Shown here: positions 12,200 to 23,468 of the stretch, one piece after another
How the letters are laid out: every line of letters starts with the position of its first letter
Position numbering within the stretch: position 1 is the stretch's first letter
Source of the DNA: Stenopsyche tienmushanensis
Lineage: Eukaryota; Arthropoda; Insecta; Trichoptera; Stenopsychidae
Direction of reading: 5' to 3'
DNA: 64,000 nt
Assembly (NCBI GenBank): GCA_008973525.1
Contig: WACJ01000061.1
Location: forward strand, 1,116,001-1,180,000
Notes under the pieces: model-generated
The model's database searches: none
Told to the model about the DNA's origin: nothing
Seen by the model: the letters and a program-made list of their open reading frames with translations, nothing else
Made by a program: the position numbers and the translations under genes

Positions 12200-12400
12200 T
12201 TACAAAAAAAAGTTTATTCAGCATGAAAACATACAAAACAGCTTCCAAAAAATAAAGGAGGATTAGTTGGGCATGTTTGGCATCTCCATGAAGTGTTAGT
12301 GCGTTTATTTTCTTTTGAGCACCAATAAAAAATAGCTCTTTCTTCGGGAATAATTTAACGGGACAAGGCTTTTTTGCTGATAAAATATTTTCCAATTCAA
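12200..12400 (-). pseudogene. piggyBac-type transposase C-terminal cysteine-rich domain
   Basis: In one minus-strand frame the translation reads CSKENKRTNTSWRCQTCP followed by a GSCFVCFHAE end. The spacing of Cys-x(n)-RT-x-W-x-C-x2-CP and a final CF-x(3)-H resembles the RING-like cysteine-rich tail closing piggyBac transposases. The preceding codons (KPCPVKLFP in a neighbouring frame) indicate a frameshift. Nothing of the catalytic DDD core is seen next to it; the sequence runs straight into the LTR-like segment. A piggyBac relative is a plausible source for the TTAA elements, but no shared ends link them here. Confidence 0.5.
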
Positions 12401-12619
12401 GTAAATTGGTGTGTTTTTTTTTAATTTATAATTGTTAGAAAGGAAGTCGTAGCCATCAACTCTCCACCATTTGCTATATGGACAATTCCTAATAAGGATT
12501 TTATTAAAATGGCCTTAAATTGCAGAAAACTTATCGTTTTTTTTTCAATTTTAATGCGGTATAAAATCCACGAATTAAACACTGCCATCTATAATAGATG
12601 GAATATTCTTTTTTATACT

Positions 12620-12762
12620 TCAAGAAGATTAGAATTTGAAGACGTGAAATACCTAGGCTTGGGATGGGGTTAGAAAAAAAAAAGTTGTTCAAGAAGGGAT
12701 TAGCCAATTAAAAATGTTGTTTCAGAGGGGGTCCGCGGACTACACTAGTTTAAGAACCCCTG
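12620..12762. repeat. Possible hAT-type terminal fragment
   Basis: The right edge reads GTTTAAGAACCCCTG, i.e. CAGGGGTTCTTAAAC on the other strand, followed inward by AGTGTAGTCCGCGGACCCCC. A terminal CAGGGGTTCTTAAAC next to a GCGGACCCC block is the usual form of hAT-superfamily ends. No left end or 8-bp duplication was found. Confidence 0.4.
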
Positions 12763-14573
12763 CACTAGAGTAATCATCAGAATAAGGAACATATTCATCA
12801 TCAAAAAAAAAGACATCTGCTTTTAGAAATATTTTTACAGTCACATTAGGACACAACTGCAATTGCAGACGCAGATATTAGCACCGAGTGGGCTCGTTAT
12901 AAACGTGAAATGTTGAAAAAAACATTCAATTTTATAACTTAGGTCGTTTTTTATACAATTTAATTTAAATTTTCTTAATTGGTTTTGGGTTAGTAAAATT
13001 AAGTTTTTCAAAACAATATATTAAAATTAAAAAAAAAATTCAGCCCTTAATTTTGATGATTACATCAATGGTGTTCAATGAATTTCTCCACATAATAAAT
13101 TGCACATTAAATGCAGAACACGTGGCCACCAATATACGTAATTGCTTTAACAGCTGTGAAACGAATATAAACATAAACCACCCCGATGACAATAAAATTT
13201 AACCCTCAGAATAAACAAACGCCAATAAATTCACCCAAAACCGCCACACAAAAAGCTAAAGAACGGACGCGAGGATATAATTAATGAAAACATCGAGGAT
13301 TTTTTTGTGCTGAATTCTAAAGGTTCAATCTCATCGGGGGCGTTGATCAGAATCCAGATGTTTGCCTTTGTCCTGGACCACATCTGTTCCATCTATACCT
13401 GGATGAGATTTTATATTCAATACGCCTCGTTATAAGCGCCGATTCATCCAACGTATAATTTAGCTTTCACGTGTCCTGAAAACGAAACCAGGGCAGGCCG
13501 ATTAATTAAAGCACTGCTTTGGCTAAATTATTCGCCTCCAATATGAAACGTAGAGATTGTATGTAAATCGGATTTATTTAATTTTCCGACAATTGACGCC
13601 CGTATGTAACGCACACGCCTCAATTAAGAAATGCGCCTGTATGGTGACACATCGGGATGAAAACAATACTGGAAGCAGGAATATATTAAGCAGATGTAGT
13701 TTCGTGCCGGGATTAATGGTATTTTCGGGTTTGAAAAAAAATCTGCTTCTTATGTTACGGATGGTGCTGTAAATAGTGATGATGTCAAACTTGACATACG
13801 AAGACTTGCTTTGGACGCGGAAGACGAAGAGCTGATGCAATTAAAATAGCACATTGGTGTTAGATCGTTGCAATGAATAATTTTCCATAAAAATCATTCA
13901 CGAAAAATTTAACTATTGTATACGAATAAAGGACATAAATTATAAACAGTTAGTATGTAATTAGATTACAAAAAATCAAAGATAATGAATACCACGAAGA
14001 AATAGAAGTGGTTACCCTCAATAAGAACGATAAACCCACGGGCGTTTAGAAACCGCAAAAACACTATACAATTCCAAAGAAATAGCTATTTTTAAAATCG
14101 CTTTGATACGGTTCATTTAATTCAACAACATGATATAAACGCATTTCTAACAAAAATTCTACATATGTAATATGAGATAAGACGAGGCATGTAATGTGAC
14201 AAGGCTATGTAAGAAAACTAACATGTAATCAATTATTAAGAAATGACTGAGGAATGATCGGTAACTGATATTTATTGGGGGAAATAAGGGGAAGATTATC
14301 TTAATTATATTTGTGTAAATTAAAATCAATAAAGTGTCAATAAAAAAAATCTTTCCTGGGAGTTCTGGGAGCATCTTGGCAGATTTAATCGCGTTTAAGC
14401 GAAACCGCATTAAGAAATATCGTGTTTAACGAGGGATGTCTATATAGCGCCGTGAAAAATTTATTTAATATCAATTTTTAAAACAAAAAGACCGACTAAA
14501 GCGTTTGTTAAATATTAGTGAGACATAAATGATAATGTCAAAATAAAATTTGGAGAGCAGAAACCAGTGATAA
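12763..14573. other. AT-rich intergenic DNA, no gene recognised
   Basis: Frames of 71-88 codons occur on both strands at 13557-13840 and one of 83 codons at 14159-14410 (minus). None resembles a known protein, and the overlapping opposite-strand frames argue for chance. No terminal repeats were noticed. Confidence 0.45.
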
Positions 14574-14973
14574 CCAGACACCTTGAAGATGTAAGACACA
14601 GTGTTGAGTCCAAATTTCAATCCAGAGCTCGGAGACAAAGACGAAGAGTGTCTTGCACGTTGAGTTTGGAGAGAAACAGAGACGGAGAGAGTATCTTGTG
14701 TACATCGTACGATTGTATAGATCGTTAACCCAAATTTATCGATTAATAATGATAAAATGATTTTATTTCAAGTGTACTGTTTGTTTACTTAAATAAATTA
14801 CAGAATATTGTGGGCTATCGACAGTGTTTATTTATTTATATACAAGCTTCATACACGTTGCGACGGTCCTGATAGATAAGTGGATTTGTACGGATGATAA
14901 GTGGCGGACATATAAATATAGCATCTAAGTTTATGATGATTTAAAATTAGCTCACTGCTCAAAGGGTCATCAT
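14574..14973. mobile_element. TTAA-family element, short class (copy D)
   Basis: Matches the short-class copies at 16756 and 43985 along its length: GTAAGACACAGTGTTGAG, GAGTTTGGAGAGAAACAG, TCGTACGATTGTATAGATCG, CTTCATACACGTTGCGAC and a right end TAGCTCACTGCTCAAAGGGT. Both flanking TTAA sites have decayed (ATAA left, GTCA right), suggesting an older insertion. Confidence 0.75.
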
Positions 14974-15168
14974 AAAAGTCTTGCACTACAATTCAAGTCT
15001 TGAGTGAACCAATAGATTCTTATTATTTTTATATTGAAAAACGTTCCAGAATCTCAATAATGCTTCTTAAATTGAACTCAATTAAATTGAACTTGTGTAT
15101 AACGACATAGATCAAAATGTTAACATAGAAATATTAAATTTTAAAGCTAATCTTATTCATTTTAAAGT
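14974..15168. other. Short AT-rich spacer
   Basis: Nothing recognised between the TTAA element and the hairpin that follows. Confidence 0.4.
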
Positions 15169-15245
15169 TAACCTTTCTATAGCGTCTAGATAGGGATCAC
15201 GCTATAGAAAGTCTATTTTACCGCCCCAAACGAAGTAGACGTTAT
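15169..15245. repeat. Compact terminal-repeat-like hairpin
   Basis: CTTTCTATAGCGT (15173-15185) is followed after 13 nt by its exact complement ACGCTATAGAAAG (15199-15211). A third, related inverted copy GACGTTATAGAAGGATTGACTG ends near 15245. TCTATAGCGTCTAG-type ends recall pogo/Tigger or other Tc1-like termini, so this may be a MITE reduced almost to its two ends. No flanking TA duplication is obvious. Confidence 0.5.
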
Positions 15246-16252
15246 AGAAGGATTGACTGTATTTTAAGTTTGCTATACAATGTTGTGATATTCGACATTT
15301 TAGTTTATTATGCTGTCGTACATTTTATTTGGACAGTCAAAAAGTTCAATCTGTTGTGATTTAAGATAACTGCATTCAATCGTTCATCATGACATGATGA
15401 TGAAGCAAAATATTATTGTGGCCGTGCTTACAATCAAAACTCGGATAGCATTTATTTATATGTACTTTGTAATGGCTCAAATCATAAATAAATCCACATG
15501 TAAGTTATCTGACTACACAATTCAATTTTAAAAATTGTTAATAACATGCCATTAAAAATTGATTTTGATTGATCGTTTGCTGGATAGTTTTTAAATGGTT
15601 TTTTCCGACAAACATGTATCGATACTAGGCTTAGATCATGTGGTTATTGGGCGTGCAATATCGTGATATGGGGCCGAAAAAATTGCTATACTGCGAAATG
15701 TCTGATTGGAAGTCGTTTTCTTTGCCCGTATTCACCTGTCAATAAAATATTTGCCAACAGGAAGTATACAGTGTAGCCTTGCAATCCATATTGTGAAAGA
15801 TATGTAACGCAACCTACAGTGACAGCATCCTCCCACACGTTCGATGTTTTCGATTCGTGTTTAGAATTTTTTAAGCACGAAGAAGAATCGGGAATGAAGC
15901 ACGAAGTGAAATTTAACAATTATACGGCGTGTACTGAAATGGGTAATTATTAAAGCATTATTGTCCAACCCAGATTCGGTCGAAATGTCGAAGAAATCAT
16001 CTCGGCGCAGCATCACCGCCGCGTAATCATCGCGTATTTCAAGGCTAATCATATACGGAGAGATCACTCGTTTTCGATCATAGAATGCGACTGATCATCG
16101 TTGTTATGGTGATGAATGAAAATTATCGTGTTATAATGTGACTAGTGAATCCAATCCCGGGATTCCGAATCCCGGAAAAAAAATAATAGCTGTCTAATCT
16201 ATGTTTACATATATAGAGTATATATATTTTTTTCAAATTGTTATTGTATTAA
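15246..16252. other. Intergenic DNA, no gene recognised
   Basis: Two overlapping minus-strand frames (15686-15919 and 15861-16067) have no recognisable motif. A direct repeat of ATCCCGG flanking GATTCCGA lies near 16150. The rest is AT-rich. Confidence 0.4.
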
Positions 16253-16336
16253 CTTTTCCCTACCGGTGATGTATTTACTACACTTCGACTCTAATAATGG
16301 GAGTATCGATATGAAATATAATAGATACGGGGCTTA
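16253..16336. repeat. Short TTAA-ending repeat, second family (inverted copy)
   Basis: TTAA at 16249-16252 is followed by CTTTTCCCTACCGGTG and GTATTTACTACAC, the inverse of the ends at 6382 and 8697, then ATCGATATGAAATATAATAG and a GGGGCTTAGAA edge. Similarity stops near 16340. Confidence 0.6.
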
Positions 16337-16339
16337 GAA

Positions 16340-16751
16340 TTTTTGTATTCCTCCGTAATATAATTACGAATCACATCAAAGTATTACAGTATGTAATTAT
16401 TCATCTGCAACGACGGAAATAAATAATTTGTCGGTAAATCGGGAATTTGCGAGTTTTAGTCTTTAGAGTCTAGTCTCTAGAGTTTTAGCATTTAAATATC
16501 TGATGACGATATCCCCAACGAATGTGACTGTAAAATTCTGGAAGAACATTGAGATGTTGTGTTTCCAAAGAAGGTGCCATTTGTGGGAAATCTTTCTTCA
16601 ATTGATTCAAATCCCGAATGATGGCACTTGGTCCTGTTTCGTACAAGAAAATGAATATTTTGACTACATGCGTTTTATAAAAAGGCTTTAGGATTAAAAT
16701 CAATACGATAGTCTCAAATCATTTTTCACTATTTTATAAGAAAACCTGCTA
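16340..16751. other. Intergenic DNA with opposing short frames
   Basis: A 72-codon frame (16485-16703, minus) and a 62-codon frame (16503-16691, plus) cover the same bases. The minus translation contains RDLNQLKKDFPQMAP, which looks protein-like but matches no family I recognise. It may be a decayed transposase exon or chance. Confidence 0.3.
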
Positions 16752-16755
16752 TTAA

Positions 16756-17143
16756 CCCCTTAAATTCGTAAGAAACAGAGTTGTGTCTAAATTCCAGTCA
16801 TTCAAAAAGAGCTCGGAAACAGATAGAGACGAGTGTCTTGCACGTTGAATTTGGAGAGAAACAAAGACGGAGAGAGTATCTTGCGTACATCGTATGATTG
16901 TATAGATTGTTAACCCAAATGTATCGACTAATAATGGTATGTGAATGATGTAATAAATCCATTTCAAGTGTATTGTTTATGATTATGCAAAGAAATTACC
17001 GAATATTATGTGCTATCGACGGTGTTTATTTATTTATGTACAAGCTTCATACACGTTGCGATGGTCTTGCATGGATAAGTGGCGGACATACGAATATAGC
17101 ATCTAAGTTTATGATGATTTAAAATTAGCTCACTACTCAGAGG
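16756..17143. mobile_element. TTAA-family element, short class
   Basis: TTAA at 16752-16755 precedes CCCCTTAAATTCGTAAG. The right end reads TTAGCTCACTACTCAGAGGG against GTAA (decayed TTAA). Internal landmarks shared with 14574, 26332 and 43985 include GTCATTCAAAAAGAG, GTTGAATTTGGAGAGAAAC, CATCGTATGATTGTATAGAT and CTTCATACACGTTGCGA. No coding potential. Confidence 0.8.
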
Positions 17144-17384
17144 GTAAAAAGCAACTCTTCAATTGATATACCCAAAAATCTGGTTAGAATTTAATTCAAG
17201 CGGACGTGGTATGCAAATTTATGTGAAAGTTTATGAATCACTGGTGCCAAATACGTTTTGATGCATTTTTTCTGCATAGCATGTCAATATCAAGGCGCAC
17301 AGTTTCTTAAGAAAAATACAAATGCTTTTAATAGGAAATGGATATGGCCATAAAAACAGGAACAATACCATTTTTTCTCGGACC

Positions 17385-17640
17385 TTAAGCTATTGTTTGT
17401 GTAATTTTTTTCTTGGCTAATGAATAATGGCCATTGATGAATGATTCTGCATAGCTGTCATTATTTGAGGAATTTGCAAACGTCCTCCATTGTCTCGTGA
17501 TGTATCCATCGTTTAAACGCCAAGAAATTGGATAACCATTACCGGACAACAATAGTGCTGCAAATGTTGAAAATCCCATAAAAACATTTAATTTGTCACA
17601 TGAAATTTGCAAATCCTGATGCAATTTAATGACTCATCCA
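17385..17640 (-). pseudogene. Probable piggyBac transposase N-proximal fragment
   Basis: The minus strand reads ISCDKLNVFMG, an LLLSGNGYPISWR stretch and, in the next frame, KRWIHHETMEDVCKF. The order 'IS-x-DxLxxFxGI...LSGY...RRxxYWE...DV' resembles the start of the piggyBac DDE domain. The match needs one frameshift, and the downstream sequence (to 17160) shows none of the catalytic aspartate blocks. The call rests on short motifs and should be tested by profile search. Confidence 0.4.
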
Positions 17641-18157
17641 CACGATGGTTCTCAAGAAACTCAATCTCACTGTTTCGCAAGAAGCCATCGGTCAAAAGCG
17701 CAATATTGTTTATAGTTCTTTCTGATGATTCAGCAAAGAAACCTTGATTCGAATGCTATGGATCACGTATTCAAATCTCTCGATTTTTGCATGAATTAGT
17801 ATTAATATTTGGACTGTGGACATTGCATTAATGAGCAAAAATTCAATGGAATTTAAATAGTTTTGTAGTATCTGGCATAATGTAAAAATTATGTTTTTGT
17901 CCAGTAAATACCCTTTATCTGGGCTGTAATCTTGTCGCTTCGAAGAACTTAGGGTTGTGGTTTCCGGTATGTTTTTTTATTTTTTTTTCACAAAAAACGA
18001 CCCTAAGCATAGAAGCATAAGGCCAACTTCATGCATGAATATTTTTTTTAAAAAAATACTTACATTATGAAACGAAAAACGTGATGGTCCAATGTTATCC
18101 AAAAATCAGCTTTTGGTTTTCAAAAGCACTGTGGAAACATCAGTTCACAATAACAAT
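17641..18157. other. Intergenic DNA, possible decayed continuation of the piggyBac fragment
   Basis: The minus-strand translation upstream of the fragment contains the uninterrupted stretch NNIALLTDGFLRNSEIEFLE but no diagnostic motif. T-rich runs follow at 17970-18060. No element boundary was found. Confidence 0.3.
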
Positions 18158-18176
18158 AATATATATATATATATAT
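18158..18176. repeat. AT dinucleotide microsatellite
   Basis: About nine uninterrupted AT units, followed shortly by a run of seven G. Confidence 0.9.
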
Positions 18177-18179
18177 AAA

Positions 18180-19301
18180 GAAGGGGGGGCACTGATCGAA
18201 ACTGTTCGTTTTGCGTTATATCACGGATCGATTTTTTTAAAAATAATTTTATTATAAATTTAATGAATGAAAAATAATAATAAAAAAATTATAAAAAAAT
18301 AGTCCAGCACTATTCGACGACGCACAACCGCACCGACCGGCGAACTAACCGTGACTGATTCTGAGGACTGAGATGAATCGCAGAGACCCCGGCTCAATGG
18401 GGGGAAATGCGCTAGAACGAGACGGAGCGATCGCTTTCGCAATTAGAGCGAGCGAGAGACCAACAAAATAAATTTGAACGTAATTGTAGAAAGTTTTCAC
18501 ACAAGTTCAAGAAGACGGTCACATGAGCACACAGCCACATGTGCATAGCAAAAGAAACTAGAGGTGCTCAAACTGTGTCACCTCTCTATTATTTTTTTAA
18601 CATCATTTTTTTCTCTCTATAAATTTAAACAAAATGGTTAATTATAAATGCAATTCATAAGACGACATAAGCAAAAATAATGTATCATTAGGATTGATGA
18701 AAACATTTCAAGATACTAATTAAAATGTAAATTTTGAACATTTTACATTCGAACTTATCATTGTTCAAAGCAATTGTGTTCGTTATCTGTGAAAGACATT
18801 GATAAACTAAAAAGTCAGTTTAGTAGATTAATTGGGTGAAGAGAGGTGTCAGAGATAAAAGACGAAAATATATATATATGAGGCCATGAGAAGTTGATAC
18901 TATTATACGACATTGAGCCACATGTAAAACATTTAAAAGCATCATATGAATAATTTGCATTGGAGAAGAAGCCTTTATATTATCAAACACAAAATGAAAC
19001 TTATCTACTTTCTGGTATTTTCTTATAGATTTTTCTAGCTGAAGTAGTTAATTGGTTTTCAGAAAATGTGGCTGGAGTCTAAAAGGTTAACTATTTTTTT
19101 ATTGGATGTTATAACTCTAACAGAATTTACTGCTAATCAAAAATGAATTTGAGTTAAAACTGATTTTAACTAGGCAAAATGGTTCAGCACATCAATTAAC
19201 AGATATGTTTTTAGCATTTAATTTGCAATTACCATATAAAACCATGTTTGATACAGAGCCATGAATAGCGCTTATGATTTCAAATTTGCCTTTAGATGTT
19301 A
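18180..19301. other. Intergenic DNA with possible decayed coding remnant
   Basis: A 60-codon frame at 18260-18442 (minus) is GC-richer than its surroundings but unrecognised. Around 18880-19250 the plus strand gives protein-like pieces such as EKKPLYYQTQNETYLL and AEVVNWFSENVAGV, separated by stops and shifts. These look like an old transposase exon, but I cannot name a family. Confidence 0.3.
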
Positions 19302-19305
19302 TTAA

Positions 19306-19790
19306 CCCTTTGAGTAGTATGGACATACATGTATGTCCGAACTCTCATGTCCCATATAGAGCACTCTTGCAAATTGAAGCTCGGAGACAGACAGAGACAG
19401 AGAGAACTTAGCGCAGTTCGGGAGACAGAGACGGAGAGCTTCCTCGCATACATCGCACGATTGTATAGATCGTTAGCCCAACATTATCGTCTTATAATGA
19501 TTTCGATTTCAAGTGTGTTATTTGTTTACGCAAAGAAATGACCGAATATTGGAGCTATCGACAACGTTTGTCTATTTAACTGCTTGCCGTTCTTCGAATC
19601 GATTTTTTGTGCATTGTTTATATAAAGAAATGACGTGATCTTGTATGCTATCAGATGTGTATTTACAATTGATCCTGCCTCGAATTGAAGATTGTTTTAC
19701 GCTGATAGGAGTTGACAGAAATTAATCGGTGTAAAGCGATTATAACATCAACGACTTCACCGATTTTAAATTTACTCACTATTCAAAAAG
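19306..19790. mobile_element. TTAA-flanked element, long class, intact ends
   Basis: 485 bp between TTAA at 19302-19305 and 19791-19794. Ends are CCCTTTGAGTAGTATGG and the complement of CTCACTATTCAAAAAG. Just inside the left end is the 18-bp palindrome GGACATACATGTATGTCC, also present at 9142. The interior carries the GAGACAGACAGAGACAGAGA tract, CATCGCACGATTGTATAGAT, and a right part (TCGAATTGAAGATTGT, CGATTTTAAATTTACTCAC) shared with copies at 2770 and 37139. Two perfect TTAA sites suggest a comparatively young insertion. Confidence 0.85.
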
Positions 19791-19952
19791 TTAAGAAGAC
19801 ACGAGACGAAGATGATCTCATGATGTGATAGATGTAGGTGGAAATATTGAATTTTTTTAGAGTCAAGTCAAAAAAACCCAGAAGCTGCAGCTTGTTCGAG
19901 TGCAGGGCCTCAAATAATATCAACTAGTGACGAAGATAACAAGGGCGTGGAA

Positions 19953-20560
19953 AAGCAGGCACCCGCCATGGGCGCAACTGGGCTTAGGGCGCAAAACGTA
20001 GAATACGGACCCGATCGAGAGTTGCACATGATCTTTATTTACTCTACTTGCGATTTTATTTTATTGAGTCTGTCCGTTTTTATAATATATATACTAAGTT
20101 GTCTAATCCCTCTTTTCTTCGTTATCGCTTAAATATTAGGCCGATCATCGTAACCCGCAATAAAATAAAAACAATATTTTCGGCCGATTGCAAAATTTAA
20201 ACAACCCACTCGATCAGTCTTCTTTAGAAAACTTCATAATGAGAATTCTGTAAATATGTTCATGCATGGCATCCGTTTGCGAGGCGCTCATTCGCCATAT
20301 CAGCGGCCCAAAAAGCGGACCGATTGGACTTGTGGTCACTCCGTTCGCTTTTAAGACTTTTTGCGGCATTTTCTATGATCTGTACGATTACGGAAACAAT
20401 GTAGCATCCAGACACTTTATCTATCATAGTATTTTTTTTTACAACAGTAACTACCGTCTATACGTTAGGTCGGGTACTTTTGGGATTATCTTTGTATATT
20501 ATTTTAAAACATACATTGTAATAGTATTTAATATATTGCATTGCATATTTAATATACCAC
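19953..20560 (+). repeat. Composite repeat: unique head joined to a LINE C-terminal tail (copy 1)
   Basis: The first ~300 bp (CACCCGCCATGGGCGCAACT, GATCGAGAGTTGCACATG, AGTTGTCTAATCCCTC, AAAATTTAAACAACCC) recur at 22998-23330 and inverted at 30880-31130. From about 20262 the sequence switches to one reading MASVCEALIRHISGPKSGPI, the tail of a non-LTR retrotransposon ORF2 also seen at 54955, then YDLYDYGNNVASRHF and an AT-rich end (TTAAAACATACATTGTAATA). The head is not LINE coding sequence, so the unit looks like a non-autonomous retroelement borrowing a LINE 3' end. Confidence 0.6.
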
Positions 20561-22997
20561 AGACGCTTTATACTCTTGTTAAAGCTCTGAATGCAAGTCG
20601 ACAGTCCCAAATAACAATGAATAAAGTTGAAATTCAATTGAATCATTTCTCTCAAACATGTTCATCTTGCTAAAATTAGTTTTAATTAATGTTCAGAGTT
20701 AAAACTAGTTTTATCTAAAATTGACATTTTTAAAAGATTAAATTTATAAAACAACTTTATGAATTACAGGATAAAATTGTAAATTTGTGCCAAATATGTA
20801 TATTTTCTTGAGTTGTCAATCAAAACGCATATCAATTTGTAAATATAATTAGTACAATCATATCATTGTCAGTGATACGCTGATGATGCAGATAATAATA
20901 TATGTATAATAAATCATTAGCATTATATTCTATGAATGCATAGCTAATCGGCGATACATAAACAAATAGCATTATTCGCGTTATTTGCGTCTAACAAGCC
21001 TGTCTGATGATATTTATTGCTTCATTGTTGAAAACCGTCAACATGATTTTTTTTGCACGAGTCTAGAACGATATTGTAGTTTAAAGGTTTTTATGATTTT
21101 AAATACAGTGGCTCTATTAAATTGAATGGAAAAGATTTAGAAACATCCTCTTGTAGGTTTGAATGGATTTCAATGCATTTTTTAAGAAGTGATTTTAGAA
21201 AAATGTTAAGGATGTGGTGCAACAAATGAGTCACTTCTTAACGAGGATATAATATCACTCGTTAAATCTTATTAATCTTATTAATGATACGTCGAAAGAC
21301 ATTAATACATCATCACTATATTATCCTAAATTTAAAATGTAAATATTAAGGCATCTATGTATAAGAACAAATCAAATACTGAATGATGAAATTTCATAGC
21401 AAAAATATTGCATTTACATGTTAATGGGCAATTATAATGATCTAATGTTTCCTTGGTGATTTTCAGGTTAATTGCAGGAAAAGCAAAAACTATTATGTAT
21501 TAATATAATTGACAAAATGATAATAATTTACGCGATTGGCGTTTTTGCCCGGGGGCATTTATGTGCATTGCAAATTCGAAATGGACACATGCAATTGTAA
21601 ATTTACAGCGTGCTCTTTTGCCGAATGATAGTACGAAGACGATCTATGATTTGATATAGGATGAAAGTCATAAATCATTTGTATATGGGTAGAATAAAGC
21701 GTATCTGGGTGAGCTTTTTAGACGGCTCTAATTTGCACCTTCGGATGTTTCTCTTCGAGAAGAAAGTTAATTAGAATCTCGTAATAAATTAATTCGGAAT
21801 TAATTGCAGTCTCATATTATATATGGTAGGCGATTATCTTTTTGTTCATTAGAGGCGCTAAACGATCAAAGAATACGATTAATTAAAATCGGTCGTTAAT
21901 TCGGATGGAAGATCCAGCACGTGGCTTTCAGCTCGCAACAATGGACAAACACTCATAATTTCGCCTATTTAGCAAATGTGCTTAATTCTGCAGTGAAAGG
22001 TGTGAGGTTCGCACAAGAATTGAGAACTGCTTGGAAAAAAAAAACGAAACAGTGTTCGCTTGGTGCATTTAAAAGTGGGTGAATGTAATTTTGTTGCGAC
22101 CTTTGTGAAAGTGCTAAGGAATTATATTGTGGTACCACTGAAAGTAATTAGTATCATATTGATAGCAAAAATTGGGTTAGTGTTATTAGTGCTGTGCTGA
22201 AGTCTAAGTGATAGTATCATAGATTTTTTGGCTGTTAAAAAACAACCTTAAAATAATAAATTGCTGCCAATTTCATGAAAAACTCCTCAGGGATGGCAAT
22301 TAATATACCAATTTCCAGTCAACATACAATTTAATTATGCTACAAAGTCCAACATATAAATAAACAATGATTATGAAACTGACATAAACCTTTCATTGAT
22401 ATCCAAACATATTATTCTATCGACGTTATTTGCCCAAAAGCACTATTGAACACCTTCTGAATCATACTTTGAATTGTTTGTATATTTAACCATCGTTAAA
22501 ATGATTAGATTTAAATACATGCAAAATAATTCTATGATGAATCACCAAATGATAATACTGGACGCATTTATTTGACATTACTGTGACATATCGGGGTCTT
22601 CCGGACGATTTCCCAAGCTCTTTGCGTTGCTTTCGTCGCTACAACAATCGCCGTTTGACGCTTTGTCCGGCTGCGGAAACCGCACTAGAAGGCTACTCGG
22701 AGCACAGGATGCTCTATATTATTAACGTTGCTGATGATTCTATCGCCGATTAACGACGGACACCGCCTCTCAAAGGAAACAATTAAAATATTAAATTCTA
22801 TAGCATATAATTTATTTGACCTTTCGATACTAGATGATAATCAGGAGGCACAAGACTTCCATGTAAGATGGAGATGCGCGAATAAAACTTGTATATCAAT
22901 AAATTAACCTTAACACTATTGATATTGTTGGGCTCTATAATAGCGTTTTAAATAGAATCACTTTTAGTACCAGGCCAAGTTTTAAGTATATAATTGA
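20561..22997. other. AT-rich intergenic DNA, no gene recognised
   Basis: Nearly 2.5 kb without a supported gene. Only a GC-richer patch at 22590-22770 stands out; it has no recognisable translation. No terminal repeats were noticed. Confidence 0.5.
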
Positions 22998-23468
22998 ATA
23001 GCAGCGCCCGCCACGGGCGCAAATGGGCTTGGGGCGCAAAATGCAGAATATCGACCTGATCGAGAGTTGCACATGGTTTTTATTTTACTCGACTATTCTA
23101 CTGTACATGAACTAACATTGATTGACTCTGTCTGTTTTTATAATGCATATATACTAAGTTGTCTAATCCCTCTTTTCTTCGTTAAAGCTTAAACATTGGG
23201 TCTACTCAGCCGGCATAATCCCGCATTAAAATAAAGACAATAATATTTTCGACCGATTGTAAAATTTAAACAACCCGCCCTACAACTTCGTTTTATAATA
23301 AGAATTTGCAATCGTTCTATAGACATGTTCAGGTATGGCATCGATATCAGCGATCCGAAAAGCGGACCGATTGGACATACAAACCTTGCGGCCAATCCGT
23401 CCTCTTTTAGGGCTTTTCTATGATCTGTACGATCACGGAAGTAACGTAGCGTCTAGACACTTTCTATC

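Noticed and set aside
13557..13840. Opposing 71- and 88-codon frames
   Set aside because: Complementary frames over the same bases without motifs are most simply chance.
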